Of a stretch of 12,041 nucleotides of DNA, positions 6,850 to 12,041 are shown one piece after another. Below the pieces are notes generated by a model, which was given only the letters and a program-made list of their open reading frames with translations, was not told the origin of the DNA and ran no database searches. A program made the position numbers and the translations under genes. Source of the stretch: Rickettsiales bacterium (GTDB lineage Bacteria > Pseudomonadota > Alphaproteobacteria > Rickettsiales > UBA1997); contig CANEUR010000013.1 of the NCBI GenBank assembly GCA_947441875.1, forward strand, positions 1 through 12,041, written 5' to 3'. Positions within the stretch are counted from its first letter, which is position 1. The number at the start of each line of letters is the position of its first letter.

Positions 6850-6877
6850 TTTACAACCAAAAATTCTTATCTAGAAT
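6850..6877 (+). promoter_or_regulatory. Probable parB promoter
   Basis: TTTACA (6850-6855) and TAGAAT (6872-6877) are separated by 16 bases on the plus strand. Initiation would be near 6884, about 24 bases before the preferred parB ATG. It sits back to back with the possible parA promoter, the two -35 boxes being 13 bases apart. The parS-like element at 6900-6915 would lie just downstream of the start point, where bound ParB could repress. Confidence 0.45.
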
Positions 6878-6899
6878 ATTTTTATCGTTAATCAATAAA

Positions 6900-6915
6900 T
6901 GTTCCATATGAAACA
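6900..6915. promoter_or_regulatory. parS-like ParB-binding site over the parB start codon
   Basis: The 16-mer TGTTCCATATGAAACA matches the widespread parS consensus TGTTNCACGTGAAACA at every defined position except the central two bases, where CG is replaced by TA. It stays an inverted repeat with one mismatched pair. It begins one base into the ATG at 6899 and contains the ATG at 6908. The reading frame across it gives MFHMKQ, the counterpart of the MFHVKQ peptide that a consensus parS encodes. ParB binding here would be direct autoregulation. The altered centre may weaken binding or reflect a lineage-specific site. Confidence 0.6.
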
Positions 6916-7798
6916 AACAGAAAAAAAGTTAGGAAGAGGCTTGTCTGCTCTTTTGGGAGATAAAAAACCAACATCAGAAATAGTTAATTCAGAGTCTATA
7001 ATAGAGAATATTGCAATTGACAAAATTATAGCAGGAATTTATCAGCCTAGACATAATTTTGATTCAGAAGGAATAAAAGAATTGGCAGAATCTATTAAAT
7101 GTAATGGGGTTTTACAGCCAATTATATTAAGAAAAACAATTGACGATAAATATGAAATTATTGCTGGAGAAAGAAGATTTAGAGCTGTAAAAATGGCAGG
7201 ATTACATACGATTCCAGCTGTTATAAGAAAAGTGAATAATCATTCTGCCTTAGAAATTGCATTAATCGAAAATGTACAAAGAGAAGATTTATCTATTACT
7301 GAAGAAGCAGTTGGTTATAAAAGATTAATGGATGAGTTTTCTTATACACAAGAAGAAATAGCAAAGAAAGTTGGTAAAAGCAGAAGCCATATTGCAAACA
7401 TCATTAGATTATTAAATTTACCTGATTCAGTTTTAAAACATTTAGATAATAAAAATTTATCCATGGGTCATGCGCGAGCAATAATTAACTCACCAGATCC
7501 AGAAAAATTAGCAGAAATGATTATAGCAAATAATCTTACAGTTCGACACGCAGAAGATATGGTAAAAAATCAAAAAGATAACAAAGAAACAAATTATGAC
7601 AACTTAAAAAAACATAAAGAAGTTTTAAATTCTGAATATTGGCATGAGTTTGAAAAAGAATTTTTCAGATATACCAAAATGTCTGCACAAATTTTTATTA
7701 ATCCCAAAACTGGTTCAGGTAGTATGAATATTAAATTTGATGATTTTACTAAATTAGAAAATATGTTGTTTTGTATTAAAAATAATAAAACTAATTAA
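6908..7798 (+). CDS. parB: Chromosome partitioning protein ParB (Spo0J)
   Basis: CTP-dependent DNA clamp that loads at parS and partners ParA in origin segregation. With the start at 6908 it has 296 residues. It opens with KKLGRGLSALLGD (6-18), the ParA-contact peptide. The CTP-binding N-terminal domain follows: YQPRHNFD, GVLQPIILR, the box GERRFRAVKMAGL and ENVQREDLSITEEA. The helix-turn-helix is around YTQEEIAKKVGKSRSHIANIIRLLNLP, and a short C-terminal dimerisation domain ends the protein. An in-frame ATG at 6899 adds MFH; I prefer 6908 because MKQTEKK is a typical N-terminus and the extra residues look like a by-product of the parS-like site. Neither start has a Shine-Dalgarno. The last eight bases overlap the convergent HIT-SdhE gene. 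Confidence 0.95.
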   Translation: MKQTEKKLGRGLSALLGDKKPTSEIVNSESIIENIAIDKIIAGIYQPRHNFDSEGIKELAESIKCNGVLQPIILRKTIDDKYEIIAGERRFRAVKMAGLHTIPAVIRKVNNHSALEIALIENVQREDLSITEEAVGYKRLMDEFSYTQEEIAKKVGKSRSHIANIIRLLNLPDSVLKHLDNKNLSMGHARAIINSPDPEKLAEMIIANNLTVRHAEDMVKNQKDNKETNYDNLKKHKEVLNSEYWHEFEKEFFRYTKMSAQIFINPKTGSGSMNIKFDDFTKLENMLFCIKNNKTN

Positions 7799-8441
7799 TA
7801 TTATGAAATTTTTGTATTTTTAAAACGAGCGATTTATAAACTTCCGGTACATTTACCTTATTTAATATCCAATCATAGATCAATATATCGTCTTCGTTTA
7901 AAAATTCCAAACACAATTCTTTGTCATAAATAGAGATAATATTAGTTTGTTGAAAAAAATTGCCAAGCAAAAAATCAGTTTCTTTACATCCTCTATGTAA
8001 AGAACGGTAAACTATTTTTTTATCTAGATCAAGATAAAAATTTTGTAAATACTCTTTTATTTTCTGACAAATGGTAATTATTTCAGACTCAACATATGGA
8101 ATTGCTTCTAAAATACCCCATACAGGCTTAGGAAAGCAGAGATCGTCTTCGTTTCTTGCTATAACATGGATATGGAGTTGCGATACAGCATTTCCAAGAT
8201 TAGCAATATTAAGTTTCTTGCATCTAAAATTTTGTTTGATAATATTAGATATGAGATTAATTTCTCGCAATAATTCTATTTGACCAGAAAATGTTAGATC
8301 AATTATCTCTGTTAGCGATTCTTGTTTTGGTATTAATAAAAACCAAAGATAATTACTATCATTCATTAATCTGAGTTGAGATATATTAAGGTCGCAAATA
8401 AAAATACTATCTTGTTCTAATTTGGTATTGAGACTAAACAT
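7791..8441 (-). CDS. HIT-domain protein fused to an SdhE-like flavinylation factor domain
   Basis: A 216-residue protein with two recognisable parts. Residues about 1-110 form a HIT-superfamily (nucleotide-binding hydrolase/transferase) domain. KLNIANLGNAVSQLHIHVIAR (76-96) is the alphaproteobacterial variant in which the first histidine of HxHxH is Gln88, leaving His90 and His92; KPVWG (105-109) is also typical. Residues about 141-200 resemble SdhE (YgfY/SDHAF2), which helps attach FAD covalently to succinate dehydrogenase. RSLHRGCKETDFLLGNFF (147-163) holds the RGxxE motif (Arg150, Gly151, Glu154), followed by LEFLNEDDILIYDWILNK (178-195). No ATG, GTG or TTG codon lies close to the junction that could start a separate SdhE. 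The 3' end overlaps parB by eight bases; the start is 44 bases from the divergent recN. The HIT assignment is firm, SdhE fairly so; a joint role is unknown. Confidence 0.82.
   Translation of the reverse strand: MFSLNTKLEQDSIFICDLNISQLRLMNDSNYLWFLLIPKQESLTEIIDLTFSGQIELLREINLISNIIKQNFRCKKLNIANLGNAVSQLHIHVIARNEDDLCFPKPVWGILEAIPYVESEIITICQKIKEYLQNFYLDLDKKIVYRSLHRGCKETDFLLGNFFQQTNIISIYDKELCLEFLNEDDILIYDWILNKVNVPEVYKSLVLKIQKFHNIN
7980..8004. repeat. Perfect 10-bp inverted repeat inside the HIT-SdhE gene
   Basis: TTCTTTACAT (7980-7989) and ATGTAAAGAA (7995-8004) are exact reverse complements separated by five bases. The hairpin lies within the codons for the RGxxE motif of the SdhE-like domain. On the plus strand a T-run occurs about ten bases further on, too far for a classical terminator. 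It may weakly end parB read-through, affect translation of the host gene, or be chance. Confidence 0.5.
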
Positions 8442-8461
8442 ATTTTAAGATTGTGTCATTT

Positions 8462-8473
8462 ATTTAATTAAAT
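8462..8473. promoter_or_regulatory. 12-bp palindrome in the divergent HIT-SdhE/recN intergenic space
   Basis: ATTTAATTAAAT is a perfect palindrome near the centre of the 44-base gap that must hold the starts of both transcripts. It could be an operator shared by the two genes. It is made only of A and T in AT-rich DNA, so chance is likely, and no repressor is suggested. It is not a LexA-type box. Confidence 0.2.
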
Positions 8474-8485
8474 TAGTAATATTTT

Positions 8486-10159
8486 GTGCTAAAATTTTTA
8501 ACTATCAACAATATTGTTTTAATAGAAAAGGCAAATATACAATTTGCTGATAATTTATGTATTTTAAGTGGCGAAACCGGTTCTGGTAAATCTATATTGC
8601 TTGATGCCCTAGGAATCGCTATTGGTTATCGTTCGGCAAATAAACTAATTGGGCAAAATTCTGATTCCGCAAGTGTTTATGCTGAATTCGATATATCTAA
8701 AAATTATTTATGTAAAGAATTAATAAGCGAATATCAATTACAAGATAATGAAAATTTAGATATTATAAAAATAAGAAGAGTTATTGCAAGCAACGGAAAC
8801 AAAGTATTTTTAAATGATAATGCTATTAGTGTAGGCTTGTTAGCAAAAATTGGCGAAACTTTAGTTGAAATTAATGGTCAACATAATCAGCAAAATCTAT
8901 TATCAGCAGTGAATCATTTAAAAATACTTGATGACTATGCAAAAGATCATGATTTATTGATAGCAATTAAAAAAAAATATCAAGAATTACAATTAATTGA
9001 TGAAGAAATAAATAATTTCCAAACTAATAAAGAGCAAATTTTACGCGAAAAAGAATATTTAGAATATGTTTTTACAGAATTATCTGAGGCAAATATTCAA
9101 ATTGGCGAAGAAGATTCTTTAAAAATGCAAAAAGATTTATTATTTGCTAATGAAAAAATCGAGTTATTTTTAAATGATTTGGTGAAGAATCTTGAAGAAT
9201 CTTCTTCTTTTTTTATGCAAAGTCAAAAAATAATTAATAGAAATAATATTGTGATCGAAAAATATCTTAATGAACATACTAATTGTTTTGAGGAAATTTT
9301 TAATCGCATTGATGATGGCGCAAATAATATCGACAACATCCTATTAAAATTACAAAATATTAGAAAAAGCTTAAATTTCGATATTGACAAAGATTATCTT
9401 GAAGAACGATTGTTTTTAATTCGCAATCTATCAAGAAAATATAATGCTGTGAGCGACGATCTATCTAAAATTGCAAATGATATCCAAAACAAATTGTCAC
9501 AAATTGCTTCAAATCAAGAGTTTTGCAAAGATACAATACAAAAAAGAGTTGTTATTTGGCAAGAATACATAATATTAGCAGAAAATCTTGATAAAATTAG
9601 AAAAGAAAAAGCAATTTTTTTGGCAAAAAAAGTCGAGGAAGAATTGCAATATTTGAAAATGCCAGGAGCAAAATTTAAAATAGTTGTAGATTACGATCTA
9701 AATAATTATAAATCAGATGGGGCAAACAAGGTTAAATTTCTGTCGGCAATTAATACAGATTGTTTTGATGAAATAGCAAAAATAGCCTCTGGTGGAGAAT
9801 TATCTCGATTTATGTTGGCACTAAAAGTTTGCTTAATAGATATAAAATCGGTACCTACCGTTATATTTGACGAAATAGATTCTGGCATTAGTGGAGCAAC
9901 TGCAGATGTTGTGGGCAAAAGACTTAAAACACTTTCTCAAAATACACAGGTTTTAGCAGTTACTCATCATCCACAAATTGCTTCGAAAGCAGATTATCAT
10001 ATTAAAATTAGCAAAATTAAACAACAAGATAAAATGCAAACTCTAATAATGCCTTTAAATCATTTTGAAAGTATCCAAGAAGTAGCAAGAATGCTTTCTG
10101 GCGACACTATCACAGAAGAGGCAATTATGGTAGCGCAAAAATTAAAACAAAACATTTAA
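8486..10159 (+). CDS. recN: DNA repair ATPase RecN
   Basis: SMC-like ATPase acting in double-strand break repair, holding DNA ends or sister chromatids for RecA-dependent recombination. It has 557 residues, normal for the family. The start is GTG. Walker A GETGSGKS lies at 29-36; the family's INGQHNQQNLL (about 131-141) follows. The middle is rich in Glu, Lys and Gln with long heptad-like stretches (about 150-380), the coiled-coil arm. The ABC signature ASGGELSR begins at Ala434, Walker B VIFDEIDSGISG at 459-470, and the switch histidines are in VTHHPQIASKADYH. It is the first gene of a tight plus-strand run, with two bases to the next ATG. I see no SOS (LexA) box upstream. A shorter start is unlikely because the ATPase strand begins at residue 2. 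Confidence 0.96.
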   Translation: MLKFLTINNIVLIEKANIQFADNLCILSGETGSGKSILLDALGIAIGYRSANKLIGQNSDSASVYAEFDISKNYLCKELISEYQLQDNENLDIIKIRRVIASNGNKVFLNDNAISVGLLAKIGETLVEINGQHNQQNLLSAVNHLKILDDYAKDHDLLIAIKKKYQELQLIDEEINNFQTNKEQILREKEYLEYVFTELSEANIQIGEEDSLKMQKDLLFANEKIELFLNDLVKNLEESSSFFMQSQKIINRNNIVIEKYLNEHTNCFEEIFNRIDDGANNIDNILLKLQNIRKSLNFDIDKDYLEERLFLIRNLSRKYNAVSDDLSKIANDIQNKLSQIASNQEFCKDTIQKRVVIWQEYIILAENLDKIRKEKAIFLAKKVEEELQYLKMPGAKFKIVVDYDLNNYKSDGANKVKFLSAINTDCFDEIAKIASGGELSRFMLALKVCLIDIKSVPTVIFDEIDSGISGATADVVGKRLKTLSQNTQVLAVTHHPQIASKADYHIKISKIKQQDKMQTLIMPLNHFESIQEVARMLSGDTITEEAIMVAQKLKQNI

Positions 10160-10161
10160 AT

Positions 10162-10923
10162 ATGAATTATTTAGGAACTTCCACACTGATTAAAAAAGAA
10201 ATATACCGATTTTTAAAGGTTTATCATCAAACAATATTTTCGCCAATAATAAATATTGCATTATTTTTAGTGGTTTTTTCAATTTCTGTAGGAAAAAATA
10301 TTGAAAAAATAGAAGGAATAAACTTCGCAGTTTTTGTTGCAAGTGGCTTAATAATTATGAGTGCAATGCAAAATTCATTCGCCAACTCATCTTCTTCTTT
10401 AGTCATGAGTAAAGTAATGGGTCATATAGTTGATTATCTTATCCCGCCAATTTCTGGCTTAGAAATGCTATTTGCTTTTTTAGTAGGAGCAGTAGCCAGA
10501 GGAGTTTTGGTTGCTTTAGCTGGCTTTTTTGTCATATTTTTTTTCGTGCCTTTGCCAATAAATAGTTTATTTTTTACATTGCTATTTCTTTTTTTAGGCT
10601 GTTGTTTTTTAGGATTGCTTGGTATTTTGTGTGGAGTTTTATCCGATACTTTTGATCAGATGTCGGCTCTTACTAGTTATCTAATAACTCCACTTACTTT
10701 CTTATCTGGCACTTTTTATTCAATAAATTCTCTTTCTAATTTTTGGCAAATAATTGCTAAATTAAATCCGTTTTTTTATATCATTGATGGTTTTCGTTAC
10801 GGCATTACTGGTCACAGCGACGGTAATTTATTTTTAGCAATTGTCTATTTAATAACTCTAAATATAATATTATTTCTAATACTGTTGCAAATATTAAAAA
10901 GCGGTTATAAAATTAAAAATTAA
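10162..10923 (+). CDS. ABC-2 type transporter permease
   Basis: Integral inner-membrane permease of the ABC-2 (NodJ/YadH-like) superfamily, members of which export polysaccharides, lipids or drugs. The 253 residues are the usual single-domain length. About six hydrophobic segments can be seen, near 27-46, 55-75, 95-125, 132-160, 168-190 and 225-248. The family's central region is recognisable in the LSGTFYSINSLSNFWQIIAKLNPFFYIIDGFRYGITG stretch of the last third, which resembles the PLTFLSGxFYxxxxLP...NPxxYxIDxxR motif. No ATP-binding partner is encoded in the window, so it must pair with a subunit elsewhere. It starts two bases after recN and ends three bases before the next gene. With an LptC-like neighbour and a sugar cluster nearby, envelope export is a reasonable guess; the substrate is unknown. 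Confidence 0.87.
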   Translation: MNYLGTSTLIKKEIYRFLKVYHQTIFSPIINIALFLVVFSISVGKNIEKIEGINFAVFVASGLIIMSAMQNSFANSSSSLVMSKVMGHIVDYLIPPISGLEMLFAFLVGAVARGVLVALAGFFVIFFFVPLPINSLFFTLLFLFLGCCFLGLLGILCGVLSDTFDQMSALTSYLITPLTFLSGTFYSINSLSNFWQIIAKLNPFFYIIDGFRYGITGHSDGNLFLAIVYLITLNIILFLILLQILKSGYKIKN

Positions 10924-10926
10924 CCC

Positions 10927-11349
10927 ATGGAAGAGAGAGATTGGCAAAAAATAATTGCAGAAATTAAAAAATATCAAAAAATACGTATTTTTATGATAGT
11001 TTTTTGCTATACTTTTATTGTTTGTTCTTTATTGTTTTATATAATGCAGTTTTTTGCAGGAAATGATAAAATACATATTATTAAAAAATCCAGTCAAAAT
11101 TCCGAAATAGCAGAAAAAATAATGCTAAATCCGAGTTTAAAATTTGCTTACGAAGAAAATAAAATTATGCTCATTAAAGCACAGCAGGCATTATATAAAA
11201 AAGATTCCGAAACTACTTTGCAACAAGTTTTTGCCGAATCCGAAATGGGCAATATCACTGCTGGTAAATTAATCATTCACGATGCTGGCGATTATCTTGT
11301 ATTTAGCGACAATCCAGTTTTAATTATCAATCAATATAACTATGAATAA
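10927..11349 (+). CDS. Small membrane-anchored protein, LptC-like
   Basis: A 140-residue protein with a basic, soluble start (1-18), one strong transmembrane helix (about 19-41) and a periplasmic domain. I do not recognise it with certainty. The pattern MLNPSLKFAYEENKIMLIKA (66-85), then a polar stretch and a strand-rich end, GNITAGKLIIHDAGDYLVFSDNPVLII (108-134), resembles LptC. There an N-terminal anchor precedes a beta-jellyroll that carries LPS from LptBFG to LptA. LptC is usually 180-200 residues, so this would be a short version. The ABC-2 permease next door is compatible with an envelope role but is not an Lpt component. The gene overlaps aroC by eight bases, which suggests translational coupling. 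Alternatively it is a lineage-specific membrane protein. Confidence 0.55.
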   Translation: MEERDWQKIIAEIKKYQKIRIFMIVFCYTFIVCSLLFYIMQFFAGNDKIHIIKKSSQNSEIAEKIMLNPSLKFAYEENKIMLIKAQQALYKKDSETTLQQVFAESEMGNITAGKLIIHDAGDYLVFSDNPVLIINQYNYE

Positions 11350-12041
11350 ATTTGGCGAGATTTTTACCTTTACTACTTGGGGAGAAAGCCATGGCCCAGC
11401 TATTGGCTGCATTATTGACGGTTGCCCTTCTTTAATTTCTTTAAGCGAAGAAATTATCCAACCTTATCTAAATAAAAGAAAACCAGGACAATCAAAATTT
11501 ACCACCCAAAGACAAGAAGAAGATAGAGTTCATATTTTGTCTGGTGTGTTTGAAGGACAAACCACAGGCACTCCCATTAGTCTAATTATTTATAATCAAG
11601 ATCAAAAATCTCATGACTATGGCGACATTGCTCATAAATTTCGCCCATCTCATGCCGATTATACTTATTTTAAGAAATATGGCATCCGCGATTATAGGGG
11701 CGGTGGCCGATCTTCTGCTCGAGAAACCGCAAGTAGAGTAATGGCTGGAGCAGTTGCTTTTCAAATTTTAAAAAAACACAATATTGAAATTTTTGGCTAT
11801 ATCAAGCAAATCGGCAATATTGCCATCGATTATAATAATTTTTCTCTTGCCGAAATTAATAATAATGATTTTTTCTGCCCAGATAATAAAACAGCTGAAA
11901 AATTTAGCGATTATTTATTAAGCATACGCAAACAAGGCGATTCGGTTGGTGCCATTATTGAATTGGTGGTTAAAAATATGCCAATTGGTCTTGGCGAACC
12001 AATATATAATAAACTTGATGCCAAAATTGCCAGCGGAATTA
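11342..12041 (+). CDS. aroC: Chorismate synthase, N-terminal part (runs off the right edge)
   Basis: FMN-dependent enzyme converting 5-enolpyruvylshikimate-3-phosphate to chorismate, the last step of the shikimate pathway and precursor of aromatic amino acids and folate. The first 233 codons are present, out of about 350-365 in the family. The ATG at 11342 gives MNKFGEIFTFTTWGESHGPAIG with signature 1, including His17. HADYTYFKKYGIRDYRGGGRSSARETASRVMAGA carries signature 2 (RGGGRSSARETA, 119-130), and RKQGDSVGAIIELVV fits the next conserved block. The start overlaps the LptC-like gene by eight bases, so it is the last visible gene of the recN run. The gene argues for an organism able to make its own aromatics, unlike Rickettsia proper. 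Confidence 0.97.
   Translation, partial: MNKFGEIFTFTTWGESHGPAIGCIIDGCPSLISLSEEIIQPYLNKRKPGQSKFTTQRQEEDRVHILSGVFEGQTTGTPISLIIYNQDQKSHDYGDIAHKFRPSHADYTYFKKYGIRDYRGGGRSSARETASRVMAGAVAFQILKKHNIEIFGYIKQIGNIAIDYNNFSLAEINNNDFFCPDNKTAEKFSDYLLSIRKQGDSVGAIIELVVKNMPIGLGEPIYNKLDAKIASGI

Noticed and set aside
9184..9203. Tandem copy of GAAGAATCTT followed by TTCTTC and T-run, resembling a terminator
   Set aside because: It lies inside the intact recN coiled-coil region (codons for Glu-Glu-Ser-Ser-Ser), and the loop would be too small for a good hairpin.
1..12041. tRNA, rRNA, CRISPR array or insertion sequence
   Set aside because: No cloverleaf, rRNA-like segment, regularly spaced repeats, transposase frame or flanking inverted repeats were seen.

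Overview
The window comes from a very AT-rich bacterial chromosome that uses the standard code (TGG for Trp, TGA seen as a stop). GltX, Ald, ParA/ParB, RecN, chorismate synthase and a HIT protein of the 'LGN-x-V-x-QLHxHVIAR' type together suggest an alphaproteobacterium, probably Rickettsiales- or Holosporales-like. Chorismate synthase and alanine dehydrogenase suggest it is less reduced than Rickettsia itself. Placement is an inference from motifs; no 16S or other taxonomic marker is present.

Layout, left to right. (1) 1-1782, minus strand: the N-terminal part of a C5 cytosine DNA methyltransferase (runs off the left edge), a short possibly degenerate ORF, then gltX, which overlaps the end of ald by one base. 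(2) 1780-2892, minus: ald. (3) 2957-5623, minus: a compact surface-sugar cluster of two tandem, related GT2 glycosyltransferases followed by an rmlD-like dTDP-4-dehydrorhamnose reductase. The last seems shortened by an in-frame TAA, with the frame staying open for 22 more codons. (4) 5624-5932: the only gap over 300 bases. It carries a strong plus-strand sigma70-type promoter feeding a roughly 100-nt structured RNA with its own intrinsic terminator, a candidate small RNA. (5) 5933-7798: the chromosome partition genes. parA (minus) and parB (plus) are divergent rather than an operon, and a parS-like 16-mer covers the parB start. (6) 7791-8441, minus: an apparent fusion of a HIT domain and an SdhE (succinate dehydrogenase flavinylation factor) domain, overlapping the end of parB by 8 bp. 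(7) 8486-12041, plus: recN, an ABC-2 type permease, a short LptC-like membrane-anchored protein and the 5' part of aroC, all closely spaced or overlapping.

The sugar cluster, the ABC-2 permease and the LptC-like protein fit cell-envelope glycan/LPS assembly. ParA and ParB, with the parS-like site, form the chromosome segregation module. RecN acts in double-strand break repair. Most starts have no visible Shine-Dalgarno sequence; the second glycosyltransferase is the clear exception.

The items most worth a second look are the small RNA beside parA, the HIT-SdhE fusion, and the divergent parA/parB pair with a parS-like start-codon site.
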